A stretch of 64,000 nt of DNA from Flavitalea plasmicola. GTDB lineage: Bacteria > Bacteroidota > Bacteroidia > Chitinophagales > Chitinophagaceae. A program made the translations under genes and the position numbers. Below, one piece after another: positions 44,385 through 53,085 of this stretch. The notes beneath the pieces were generated by a model. The model was not told the DNA's origin, ran no database searches, and saw only the letters and a program-made list of their open reading frames with translations. The stretch lies in contig NZ_JAUOTO010000007.1 of NCBI RefSeq assembly GCF_030546645.1, forward strand, positions 372,001 through 436,000. Reading direction: 5' to 3'. How positions within the stretch are numbered: the first letter of the stretch is position 1; each line of letters opens with the position of its first letter.

Positions 44385-47108
44385 TTAATCCGGTTCATAC
44401 CCCAACATAAATGTAAACCGGGTCGCATTTTTCAGAGAGCCATTCTGGATACGATCCAGGCCTATCCCGTAGTCGAAACCCAGCAGGCCGAACATGGGCA
44501 GGAAGAAACGCATGCCCACGCCTACGCTCCTGCGGAGACGGAAAGGATTGTATTCATTGTAATTATACCATCCATTGGCAGCCTCGAAAAAGGTCAGCCC
44601 ATAGATCGTGCTGCTGGGATTGGTCGTGAAAGGATAGCGCAATTCCAGCGTATACTTATTGAACATGGTAAAGAACTGGCTGGCCTGTTGCTGGTCAGGG
44701 TTGAATTTCGGATCGGAGTTCTCGTAAACAGGATAACCCCGCTGGGAGATAATATCATACCCCAGCAAGCCGAAGTTGTTGGTCAGACCCGCATCCCCCA
44801 CCTGGAAACGCTCGAAAGGAGAGAAGCCAAGCCTGCTGTTATAGCGGCCCATGAATCCGAACTTGGCAGATGCCTTCAGCACGAACTGACGGCTTTTGTC
44901 CGCTCCCATCGGTTGCCCGATCGGCAGGTACCAGTCACTGGTAAACCGCCATTTATGGTATTCCGGCAATTTGTAGCTGTTCTGCTGCGTAAGACTCCTG
45001 TCAAACGCGGAATAAGGCGGTGTGAACTGAACGCTCAGGATCTGGCTGGCGCCAGACCTTGGATAAATAGGCTGGTCCAACGAATACCGGCTCAAAGCCA
45101 GCTTGAAACTCAAGTTGGTGGAGAAGCCGTTCCGGAAGGCCGAGGTGAACAAAGGATAGTTGTTCAGGTCGTACTGTGTATAGTTCACAGAATACGTCAG
45201 GGTGAAATAATCATCCGGCCAGTGCAGCTGTTTGCCCAGGGCCACGGAGACACCGAAGTTCTTCAATGAGTTGGTATCGCTGAACGAATAGGTATTCGTC
45301 CGGTAGTTGTATCCTCCCGTACGGAAGACGCTGCGGTAAAGACTGACAGTCAGTGAATTTCGCTTCTTTCCACCCAGCCAGGGCTCCGTGAAGGAGAAGT
45401 TATAGGACTGGTACGCCTTGCCATTGGACTGGATACGAAGGCTCAGCTTCTGTCCATCCCCGCTGGGCAACGGATCCCATGCAGATTTATGAAGAATGTT
45501 CTTCATAGAGAAGTTGTTGAACGTGACACCCACCGTCCCGGTGAGACCAATGCCGCCACCCCATCCCGCGGACAGCTCCAGCTGGTCGGCAGATTTTTCT
45601 TCCACTCCCCAGTTGATATCCACCGTCCCATCTTCCTGGTTCGGGTTGACGCCCGGGGTGATCTTTTCCTGGTTGAAGAAACCCAGGTTCGCAATCTGCC
45701 GCTGAGAACGGATCAGCTCCTGCCGGCTGAACTTATCCCCTGGTATCGTGAACAGCTCCCGGCGGATGACATACTCCTTTGTCTTTTCATTCCCGGTGAT
45801 CGTAATATTCTTGATCGTCGCCTGAGGCCCTTCCGTCATACGGATCTCGAAATCGATGGTATCATTATATACCGCCGTTTCCACCGGATCGATATGGAAG
45901 AACAGGTAACCGTCATCCATATACAGACCACTGATATCACCACCCTCCTGGGACATCTTCAATTTCTTGTTCAGGATATCCAGGTTGTAGACATCCCCTT
46001 TGTGAATGCCCAACGCCAGGCTGAGGATACTGTCGGAGTATTTGGTATTGCCCCTCCAGGAAATATTCCCGAAATAATATTTATGCCCTTCTTCCACCTT
46101 GATATCTACGTTCATCTTCCCTTTCTTCACGATCGTCCTGTCATCTACGATCGTTGCGTCACGATAGCCCTGCGAGTTGTAATAGTCCAGCACCTTTTGT
46201 TTGTCCGCCTCATACTTGGTGGCATTGAACTTCGCCGAGCTGAACAGCTTGAACCGGAAGTACGGGTCCAGGAATTCCTTCGTCCCCGTAAACGACAAAA
46301 AACCCCATTTATCGAGGTATTCTCTGAAGCCCATGCGGGAATGAGCGCCGAACGTCGTGTCCTCCGGAGGCGGGAACAGCGTGAACCGGGTCTGCTCATG
46401 CGTATCCTTCATCTGCTTCTTTAGCTTGATCTCCGAAACAGCCTGGTTGCCGAAAAAATTGATCTCGCTGATGCGAACCTTCGGGCCTTTAACGATGTTG
46501 AAGTTGAGTATCTCGGAATTCGCGACAGACGGGTCTTTGATTTCGGTAATGGTTATCTGCGCATCCTGGTAACCCTTCTCGGCATAGAACTTTTTAATGA
46601 CCTGGATGGCTGAACGCTTCATGTTCTCGTTGACCACCCGCCCCTTGACCAGGCCGGTCTTGGTGGTTAGATCGTCCCCATCACCTTTCTTCACCCCCTT
46701 AAAATAAAAATTCGACAGGCGGGGCCGCTCTGTCACAACGATCTCTATATAAATATTGGTGCCGGAAATTTTCGTAAAATTGATCTCGATATCGGAAAAA
46801 AGATTTTGCTTCCAGAGATTCGTAATGGCCTTGCTGAAATTATCACCGCCCGGAATTGTCACTTTATCACCTACTGTAAGCCCTGAAATGGAAGTGAGTA
46901 GCGTCTCGTCAAGGTATTTGGTTCCGGCTATCTTGATGCCTGCAATAGTGTATTCACGGGGAGGATTTTTAGGGTTGGTAAGGTTGATTAATTCGGGATC
47001 TACAGAAACTGGATGCGTCGTATCGGTAACCTGGGCTTTTGCAGCAGTTAGATTCAGTAAGCAGTAAGATATTAGTAAAAAAACACAAATCAGTGATCTT
47101 CGTTGCAT
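44385..47108 (-). CDS. bamA: Outer membrane protein assembly factor BamA
   Basis: The 907-residue protein has a signal peptide (to ~26), five POTRA domains (about 50-440) and a 16-stranded Omp85 barrel. It inserts beta-barrels into the outer membrane. The barrel ends GVGMRFFLPMFGLLGFDYGIG ... FTFMLGYEPD. The length is normal for Bacteroidota. It is flanked by uppS and two ompH genes, the conserved envelope order of the phylum. Confidence 0.95.
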   Translation of the reverse strand: MQRRSLICVFLLISYCLLNLTAAKAQVTDTTHPVSVDPELINLTNPKNPPREYTIAGIKIAGTKYLDETLLTSISGLTVGDKVTIPGGDNFSKAITNLWKQNLFSDIEINFTKISGTNIYIEIVVTERPRLSNFYFKGVKKGDGDDLTTKTGLVKGRVVNENMKRSAIQVIKKFYAEKGYQDAQITITEIKDPSVANSEILNFNIVKGPKVRISEINFFGNQAVSEIKLKKQMKDTHEQTRFTLFPPPEDTTFGAHSRMGFREYLDKWGFLSFTGTKEFLDPYFRFKLFSSAKFNATKYEADKQKVLDYYNSQGYRDATIVDDRTIVKKGKMNVDIKVEEGHKYYFGNISWRGNTKYSDSILSLALGIHKGDVYNLDILNKKLKMSQEGGDISGLYMDDGYLFFHIDPVETAVYNDTIDFEIRMTEGPQATIKNITITGNEKTKEYVIRRELFTIPGDKFSRQELIRSQRQIANLGFFNQEKITPGVNPNQEDGTVDINWGVEEKSADQLELSAGWGGGIGLTGTVGVTFNNFSMKNILHKSAWDPLPSGDGQKLSLRIQSNGKAYQSYNFSFTEPWLGGKKRNSLTVSLYRSVFRTGGYNYRTNTYSFSDTNSLKNFGVSVALGKQLHWPDDYFTLTYSVNYTQYDLNNYPLFTSAFRNGFSTNLSFKLALSRYSLDQPIYPRSGASQILSVQFTPPYSAFDRSLTQQNSYKLPEYHKWRFTSDWYLPIGQPMGADKSRQFVLKASAKFGFMGRYNSRLGFSPFERFQVGDAGLTNNFGLLGYDIISQRGYPVYENSDPKFNPDQQQASQFFTMFNKYTLELRYPFTTNPSSTIYGLTFFEAANGWYNYNEYNPFRLRRSVGVGMRFFLPMFGLLGFDYGIGLDRIQNGSLKNATRFTFMLGYEPD

Positions 47109-47158
47109 CCAGTCGGTTTTTAGAGCGGCAAATTAAGGGGATTTATTAAAAGTCTTTG

Positions 47159-47932
47159 TTAAAAAGTGGTCTGGGAAGCAGACGACTCCTGCTGGATTTG
47201 TGCGCCAGTCTTCCCAAATCGCCTTTCTCTGCCCTGGAAGTCGAGGATGGCTTCATATAGGTTCTCCTTTCGAAAATCAGGCCAGCGGACGCTGGTAAAA
47301 TACAATTCAGCATAAGCGAGTTGATATAGCAAAAAATTACTGATGCGGTACTCTCCGCTGGTCCGGATCATCAATTCCGGATCAGGGAAGTCCCGTGTGG
47401 ACAGATATTGTTGAATGGTGTCCTGGGTAATGGCGGCCGGATCCAGCTTCCCCGCCTTCACATCCAGGGCGAGGCTCTTCACCGCTTCCGTAAGCTCCCA
47501 GCGTGAGCTGTAGCTCAATGCCATGATCAGGTTCAGCCCCGTATTCTTTCCCGTTATCTCCAACGCCTCCTTCAGCTCATTACGGGCATATTCGGGTAGC
47601 ATGGTCATATCGCCGATGACATGCAATCTTATATTATTCCTGCTGAGCGTCTCTGCCTCTTTCCGGATCGTCTCCACCAGCAGCTCCATCAGCCCCGTGA
47701 CCTCGACAGCCGGACGATCCCAGTTCTCCGTGGAAAAAGCATAAAGGGTCAGATAACCGATCCCCAGCTCCGCACAGCCTTCTACGATATCCCTGACGCT
47801 CTCGACGCCATGAAAATGGCCAAATAGTCTGTCCTGGCCCTTTTCCTGGGCCCAGCGACCGTTGCCATCCATTATAATGGCGATATGACGGGGTAGCCGT
47901 TGCAGATCTATTTTTGCCTTTTCAGACTCCAT
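47159..47932 (-). CDS. uppS: Undecaprenyl diphosphate synthase (isoprenyl transferase)
   Basis: The 257-residue cis-prenyltransferase makes the carrier lipid for peptidoglycan. The catalytic Asp22 lies in IIMDGNGRWAQE; YLTLYAFSTENWDRP, ALSYSSRWELTEAVK, and RTSGEYRISNFLLYQLAYAE are family motifs. It is 50 bp upstream of bamA and probably shares its transcript. The long empty stretch with element A lies upstream of its start. Confidence 0.95.
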   Translation of the reverse strand: MESEKAKIDLQRLPRHIAIIMDGNGRWAQEKGQDRLFGHFHGVESVRDIVEGCAELGIGYLTLYAFSTENWDRPAVEVTGLMELLVETIRKEAETLSRNNIRLHVIGDMTMLPEYARNELKEALEITGKNTGLNLIMALSYSSRWELTEAVKSLALDVKAGKLDPAAITQDTIQQYLSTRDFPDPELMIRTSGEYRISNFLLYQLAYAELYFTSVRWPDFRKENLYEAILDFQGRERRFGKTGAQIQQESSASQTTF

Positions 47933-48203
47933 AGATGGTTTTTTATCACCGGGTATGACTTTCCCGAAATTCGGCCCACCCCCGGTGCACGTTTAATGAT
48001 GGGTCTTCTCGGTTCCACTTAAGGGGCTCAAAGATAGTGATTTCAGGGGTTTGAGTTGTTAAATTCTCATCATTGGCCCCGCAGGGCGGTTCTATTGGGC
48101 GGCCGTTGCGTCGCACCCTTGTACTGTCGCGGGGCGATTCGTCCTTTCTCCGCTCCTGTTGCTTTCACGGCAGATCGCTGAGCCTTCTCCGCTTTTTCGC
48201 CAG

Positions 48204-48688
48204 CCCTAACCGTTCCGTCGCTGTACTTTCCATCTCCGATTAATAGTATTACTACTGTGAACGATGACTATCGCCAAACATCAAAATATATCCCCTACCG
48301 TAGGAAAGTAAGGCTCCTCCACGGCAGGGCATGGCTTAACCCCCGTCTCCGCACATTGCCTTCGCCGCAAACTCCATCAACATTCTCAAGCCCCTTGAAT
48401 GGCAAGCCGCCATCTTTATTCCCTCCAAAATCGTCCCACTTGTCAAATCCCACCCGCTGCAATGAGCCCCCACTTATCGAATCCCCACTGGCCCCCTCCG
48501 CGGCTAGTCAATCAGCTATAAGTCCCCACTAGCCTCCTCCGCGGCCAGCCGATCAGCTATAGCCTGAAGGAGCCTTACTTTGGGCTAGTCGATCCAGCCA
48601 CAATAGCCCAATAGACATCCGCTCAATAAAGGTAAAATGCCCAATGGTACCCAAAGTACAGCGACGGAAGGCATATAGCTGTCGGGAA
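48204..48688 (+). repeat. Nested inverted-repeat element A (non-coding)
   Basis: This element occupies most of the 789-bp gap between uppS and porG. The outer arms TTCCGTCGCTGTACTTT (48213-48229) and AAAGTACAGCGACGGAA (48653-48669) are exact inverted repeats of 17 bp. Inside them AAAGTAAGGCTCCT (48305-48318) and AGGAGCCTTACTTT (48568-48581) are exact over 14 bp. The core holds a 38-bp direct duplication (48483-48520; 48524-48561). The frames are broken and I see no coding signal. Element B at 58 kb is a diverged copy. The orientation was chosen by comparison; the active strand is unknown. The remaining bases 47933-48203 show nothing clear. Confidence 0.7.
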
Positions 48689-48721
48689 TAAGTAATGGCA
48701 ATAAACTTAAAGGAAGAAGAC

Positions 48722-49582
48722 TTAAAGCCCCCCCGGAGCAGGACACTTATACGAACTCAAATTAAATGAAAGCATAACTTCCGCAAACAAATACCCGTCC
48801 CGCTGGTTGGAATACCCCCGCTGACGCCCCTTGATCCCGATAGGGGCCCCCACCTCACTACTGCGGTCCTGCAAGGCATACCAAAGGGTAGGAGAGCCAT
48901 CCGGCAGCAAATGCGTCTGCGCGTCAGGCGCATAATTGGTGCTGACGTCATCTATATAATCCGTGGTGGTAAAGCGGTAAACCACTTCGAAACCCAGGTT
49001 CATATTCCGGTTGAGATTATATTTCACCCCCACGCCCAGGGGAAAGCACATCGCCATGCTACCGTAAGGCTTCCGGCCGGGGTACAACGAAGAACCCTGT
49101 CCCTCGGTTCCCAGCTGTCTTAAATAAACCTTCTGGCCCCGGTAATAAGCATACGGGTCGTAATTGAACACACCGGCCCCAAAAGTGATATACGGGGTAA
49201 ATCGGTCGTAAAGACTACCCGGTACGAACTTGTAGAAGTTGAAATCGCCCTGCAGCGTCAGCTCCCATATATTGGTATTGAAGCTGAGGTTCCGTCGCAG
49301 CATGAATTCGTTATTGGTATTATACCTGTCCGAATACCCGAGAAAAGCATAATGCCCTGCGATCCGCAGGGCAACGTAATTGCCGAACTGTTTACGGAAA
49401 AAAGCGCCCAGGGCCATATTCGGGCGATTGAACCGTGGATTGGGATTCAGGTCCCCGAAATAATGCGAAGCGCCGGCCGAAATACCATACTCACCTTCCT
49501 GAACGATGGCTTCTTCCTGTGCATTCACCCGCAGACAACCCAGCAATAATGATATTACGGTAAGACTCAGCAGCTGCTTCAT
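48722..49582 (-). CDS. porG: PorG-like outer membrane protein (DUF6089), T9SS associated
   Basis: From ATG 49582 the product has 286 residues: a signal peptide (KQLLSLTVISLLLGCLRVNA) and an 8-stranded-type beta-barrel with EYGISAGASHYFGDLNPN, GAFFRKQFGNYVALR, WELTLQGDFNF and a final FAEVMLSFNL. The pattern and the place beside nadK, uppS and bamA match PorG of the type IX secretion system. The frame to 49663 would add an unlikely extension; ATG 49606 is an alternative. It is upstream of element A on the same strand. Confidence 0.8.
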   Translation of the reverse strand: MKQLLSLTVISLLLGCLRVNAQEEAIVQEGEYGISAGASHYFGDLNPNPRFNRPNMALGAFFRKQFGNYVALRIAGHYAFLGYSDRYNTNNEFMLRRNLSFNTNIWELTLQGDFNFYKFVPGSLYDRFTPYITFGAGVFNYDPYAYYRGQKVYLRQLGTEGQGSSLYPGRKPYGSMAMCFPLGVGVKYNLNRNMNLGFEVVYRFTTTDYIDDVSTNYAPDAQTHLLPDGSPTLWYALQDRSSEVGAPIGIKGRQRGYSNQRDGYLFAEVMLSFNLSSYKCPAPGGL

Positions 49583-49720
49583 ATAATTATTATAATACAT
49601 TGTCCTCATAGGAAACGAAATTTGTGTTTTTTTCGTTCCCATCCCTAACATCATTTTGCCCAAGGGTTTGTTAAAATTTAACCCCTTGGGCTCAAATCCA
49701 TATTTAATCGGCCTGCGGCC

Positions 49721-49739
49721 GGCAGACCTGTGGTCCGCC
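49721..49739. repeat. CC-TGT-GG hairpin, copy 3
   Basis: GGCAGACC-TGT-GGTCCGCC forms a stem with one mismatch and the same tip as copies 1 and 2; a short GGCC-TGC-GGCC hairpin precedes it. It lies between the co-directional nadK and porG genes. Confidence 0.55.
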
Positions 49740-49788
49740 CTGGTAAAAATTACAGGTCATTCATTGGTCAAAAACCAAGCCGCATCGG

Positions 49789-50667
49789 CTAATTCCGGGT
49801 ATCCAGCCCCCAGGAAAGCTTGCCGCGGAGGGTTTGCAGAAAATTATTTTCATTCAGGCGTATCAGGCTCAGGGTGAAAGCCTCACTGCGAACAGCCAGC
49901 TGTACCTGCTTATCCACGATCTCCTTCCTGGAATCCAGGACACAGATGAAATTCTCCGCCCGCCCTTCCACTTCAAAGGAGATGATATTGTCATCCGGCA
50001 CGACAATGGGACGGACATTCAGGTTATGCGGCGCCACCGGCGTGATGACAAAGCTGGCCGATTCCGGGAAGACCACAGGCCCCCCGCAGCTGAGCGAATA
50101 GCCCGTGGAGCCGGTGGGCGTAGCTACGATCAGGCCATCCGCCCAATAGGTATTCAGGAACTCTCCGTTCAGGTACGTGTGGATCTTGATCATCGGGGAA
50201 GTATCCGTTTTATGGATAGCGAATTCATTTAATCCGTAAGGCACATCCCCAAATAATGGCTTGTTGGCATCCAGGTGGATCAGGCTGCGCTTGTCCACCA
50301 CGAATGTGCGGTTGACCAACGCATTGACAGCCGTTGTCAGATCCTCCTTACCAATGCTCGCCAGAAAACCCAGCCGGCCGAAATTGATCCCCAATACCGG
50401 GATGTTCTTATCCCGCACCAATGACACCGTGTCCAGCAGCGTACCATCCCCCCCTAAGCTGATGAGGAATTCGATGGAATCGTCCAGGTCACTGGACTCG
50501 CGGAAACTGGCTATATTGGAGGGAAGCATAAAGGCAGACCCGATCTTTTCCAGGAATGGCTGGTGGATCACTGGCTGAAGCTGCTGTCTTATTAATTCGT
50601 CAAATAATCGCTGAACCCCGCTCTGCTGTTCGTATTCGATCACGCGACTGTAAATGGCTACTTTCAT
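49789..50667 (-). CDS. nadK: NAD kinase
   Basis: The 292-residue enzyme phosphorylates NAD to NADP. GGDGTLLDT (72-80) is the ATP/NAD catalytic motif, NFGRLGFLASI and the GLNEFAIHK strand bind NAD, and TPTGSTGYSLSCGGPVV is the conserved nucleotide loop. The ATG at 50667 is the first base triplet of a 54-bp tandem repeat that extends upstream, so the leader has been triplicated. porG lies downstream on the same strand. Confidence 0.95.
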   Translation of the reverse strand: MKVAIYSRVIEYEQQSGVQRLFDELIRQQLQPVIHQPFLEKIGSAFMLPSNIASFRESSDLDDSIEFLISLGGDGTLLDTVSLVRDKNIPVLGINFGRLGFLASIGKEDLTTAVNALVNRTFVVDKRSLIHLDANKPLFGDVPYGLNEFAIHKTDTSPMIKIHTYLNGEFLNTYWADGLIVATPTGSTGYSLSCGGPVVFPESASFVITPVAPHNLNVRPIVVPDDNIISFEVEGRAENFICVLDSRKEIVDKQVQLAVRSEAFTLSLIRLNENNFLQTLRGKLSWGLDTRN

Positions 50668-50826
50668 TTGGTATTAATGTCTGTTCAATGGTCAAATGCA
50701 GTCGGCTTTGCCTCGTGTCATTTCGAATTAACGTCTTTCAATGGTGAAATGCAGTCAGCTTTCGCTTCGTGTCATTTGGTATTAATGTCTGTTCAATGGT
50801 CAAATGCAGTCGGCTTCGCCTCGTGT
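50665..50826. repeat. Three tandem 54-bp repeats at the nadK start
   Basis: Units at 50665-50718, 50719-50772 and 50773-50826 each begin CATTT on the plus strand. Units 1 and 3 are nearly identical; unit 2 differs at a handful of bases but has the same length. Each contains, on the minus strand, ATGACACGAGGCGAAGCCGA (or a close variant) and an in-frame TGA a few codons later. The first CAT is the start codon of nadK. Confidence 0.85.
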
Positions 50827-50828
50827 CA

Positions 50829-50867
50829 TATTGAGCTGTTAGCTACAAGCTTCAAGCCGACTTTTTA
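50829..50867. repeat. GCTTGNA heptamer repeat, half copy (copy 6)
   Basis: TTAGCTACAAGCTTCAAGCC forms one arm of the heptamer element; no inverted partner is visible. It is adjacent to the 54-bp repeats. Confidence 0.5.
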
Positions 50868-50911
50868 TAATTTCTAAAGCATTTTGAATGTTCCCTCACG
50901 GCTTACTGCAG

Positions 50912-52339
50912 CTAAAAATCATTTCTGATGTGTAAAAATAACCCGTTTTGCCCTAATTGATTAAAGCTATAATCCAGCCGGAAGTTCAGATCATAGAAGG
51001 TAACGATGTCCAATCCAAAGCCTCCACTATATAACATACGGTTGACCAACGAATTAGCTTTAAAGTCTGCATTGTACGCATAGCCGTAATCTGTAAAGGC
51101 CGTGGCATAAATGCGGAAAGGGATCCGGTCATGCGAGCGGACATGCATGAAAGGTATGCTGAAATTGAATAGCTCCCGGAAAAAAGTATTGCGTAGCACA
51201 ATCCCGGCTGTACCATCCACCACATAACGGTCCAGTCCCCTCAGGAAGAAATCCCCGTATCCCAGCAGGGACTGATTATAGAAAGGCTGATGCAGTGGCC
51301 ATTTCAATACATTGGTATTCTCAAGCCCAAACCAGAATTTCCTGGCCAGGGGCCAGCTACGGGTCAGCTTGGTATAGAATTGCCAGAAATCCATCTCTTT
51401 GGTGATCCCCCGGCGGGTAAGCCCCGTTTCGAAAATGATCCCGTTCAGCGGATAGGCGACATAATCCACGTCCGTATAGTTAAAACGGTAGGCCAGCTCC
51501 GGGTAGACCACCTTTAGCTTGTCGTGATTGAAATAATGAGGGTTCCACACTGCCACAGCACTGTCGATCCGGGCGCTGGCCATCGTGAAATTTATCAAAT
51601 GCCGCACTTTTAATCCCGGACGATAGAAATAACGTACCGAGGCGGAGAAGGTTTCGCTAAGGTATTTGCCGGCATAGGGGACGGTATCGGAGTTGATGAA
51701 GTATTGCTGGTTGCCCGCAGTCAGCGCGTTTACTTCCGTCTGCTGCGCATAGCTAAAGCCCCCGCCGAAACCATGCTTCAGGGTCTTGTCGGCATAAGGC
51801 TGGTTATAATACAGCTCGAATTGCCGGGCATAGCCGGTGATCAGCCAGGCCGTCAGCTGATCGTTCCTCCCCGTGAAATTGAAGTGCGTAAATTTTGCGC
51901 CATAGTTCACCCGGTTGAGATTGTAATGCCTGGCGGCCCAGGCTGAAAAATTACGGTCCACCGGCCTGAAATAAGGAACGGGAAAGATATACCACCGCTC
52001 TTTCACGTCTATCGCAATATCCGCCTCGTACCCGCGGAAACTTTTAAGGTAGATGACCACGTCATTGAACAGATGGGTATTGATCAGCCGGTCATGGGCC
52101 CTTTGAAAGGAGATCACCAGCTCATGGAGACTGACGGAATCTCCGGTCTTGAAGTACAGCTCCCGCTCGATGATGTAATTCTTCGTTTTTTTGTTCCCGG
52201 TGATATAGATCTTTCCCACCGTAAATGCTCGGGAACTATCAGTGGCAGATTGCGCGTGGGAATAAGAACAGAAGAGGATAAAAACAGCCAACATCAAATA
52301 TGTACGGTCCTTCTTTATGGCCATATTGGGGAGGGACAT
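50912..52339 (-). CDS. Omp85/BamA-like outer membrane protein with one POTRA domain
   Basis: The 475-residue protein has a signal peptide (LMLAVFILFCSYSHAQ), one POTRA-like domain (about 38-115: FTVGKIYITGNKKTKNYIIE) and a C-terminal barrel of about 16 strands with the end LDYSFNQLGQNGLFLHIRNDF. It resembles small Omp85 proteins rather than BamA. ATG 52324 (MAIKKDRT) is the alternative start. Its role could be insertion or transport of lipid or protein (inference). It is downstream of the CBS gene on the same strand, 25 bp away. Confidence 0.82.
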   Translation of the reverse strand: MSLPNMAIKKDRTYLMLAVFILFCSYSHAQSATDSSRAFTVGKIYITGNKKTKNYIIERELYFKTGDSVSLHELVISFQRAHDRLINTHLFNDVVIYLKSFRGYEADIAIDVKERWYIFPVPYFRPVDRNFSAWAARHYNLNRVNYGAKFTHFNFTGRNDQLTAWLITGYARQFELYYNQPYADKTLKHGFGGGFSYAQQTEVNALTAGNQQYFINSDTVPYAGKYLSETFSASVRYFYRPGLKVRHLINFTMASARIDSAVAVWNPHYFNHDKLKVVYPELAYRFNYTDVDYVAYPLNGIIFETGLTRRGITKEMDFWQFYTKLTRSWPLARKFWFGLENTNVLKWPLHQPFYNQSLLGYGDFFLRGLDRYVVDGTAGIVLRNTFFRELFNFSIPFMHVRSHDRIPFRIYATAFTDYGYAYNADFKANSLVNRMLYSGGFGLDIVTFYDLNFRLDYSFNQLGQNGLFLHIRNDF

Positions 52340-52364
52340 CAGGTCTTTACAAGTTAGTAATTCA

Positions 52365-53027
52365 TCAAATGTTCAGGTAGTTCATCAAGTGATCGTAATT
52401 GCTGCGCAATTCGTTCTCGTACAATTCTTCCCCGAAATAATACTTAACCTGGTACTCATACCGCTGGAAGGTGGCGATAATGTCGGAGATCTCGAGCTTA
52501 TTGATCCGTAAAGTAATATAGAAATTCCCGGATGAAGCGTCCGGATAGGTATTCAGCTGCGTGATCTGGGCGTCATTGGTCTCCACCAGCTTGCTGATCT
52601 CCGAAAAGGAAAAGCTGACCTTTTCCATTTCCAGCACGATGATGCCCCCTGTGTCGTTGACGCCGCCGGTCCGGCCCAGCTGCCTTAACAGGTCGGTAGC
52701 CGTGATGGATCCGATGTATTCCGCCTCACCGGCAATCACCGGGACCACCGTCAAAGCAGACTCGTTCACCATTTGCACCGCTTCGAAGAAAAATGCGTCG
52801 GCATGGGCGGCTATTTTGGAGAAGCTCCCCACCAGCTGCGAAAGCCGGGTGGAATCGTCCTCGATATTCAAAAGAGCATCCTCGCTCACCAATCCGGCCA
52901 GCTTATCCTCAACGACGACAGGCAGGTGGGTGACATGAAAATCCGCCATCAGATCCAAAGCCTGCGACACCGGGTCATTCAGGTGCAAGGACGGGATAGA
53001 GGCCGATATGATCTCTTTGTTTAACAA
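52365..53027 (-). CDS. Tandem CBS-domain protein
   Basis: The 220-residue protein has two CBS domains (about 1-130: SIPSLHLNDPVSQALDLM to GSITATDLLRQLG) and a C-terminal ACT-like region (about 140-215: IIVLEMEKVSFSFSEISKLV). It starts with TTG; the open frame ends two codons upstream of TTG-CTG with a stop and no ATG lies before the conserved part. Such proteins sense adenine nucleotides. The gene is the neighbour of nadK in many Bacteroidota. Confidence 0.9.
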   Translation of the reverse strand: MLNKEIISASIPSLHLNDPVSQALDLMADFHVTHLPVVVEDKLAGLVSEDALLNIEDDSTRLSQLVGSFSKIAAHADAFFFEAVQMVNESALTVVPVIAGEAEYIGSITATDLLRQLGRTGGVNDTGGIIVLEMEKVSFSFSEISKLVETNDAQITQLNTYPDASSGNFYITLRINKLEISDIIATFQRYEYQVKYYFGEELYENELRSNYDHLMNYLNI

Positions 53028-53085
53028 CAGGACGAAGTATTATTAAGTAAAAGTAAAAAATCCCTCTATACAAAGACGTAATAAA

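Noticed and set aside
48257-48532. A 91-codon open frame on the plus strand inside element A
   Set aside because: It has no homologous frame in element B, its translation is Pro/Ser/Leu-rich without a fold pattern, and the DNA is better explained by inverted and direct repeats.
50668-50877. A 69-codon open frame across the 54-bp repeats (plus strand)
   Set aside because: It is open only because the unit is a multiple of three; the translation is just the repeat, and it runs into the heptamer repeat.
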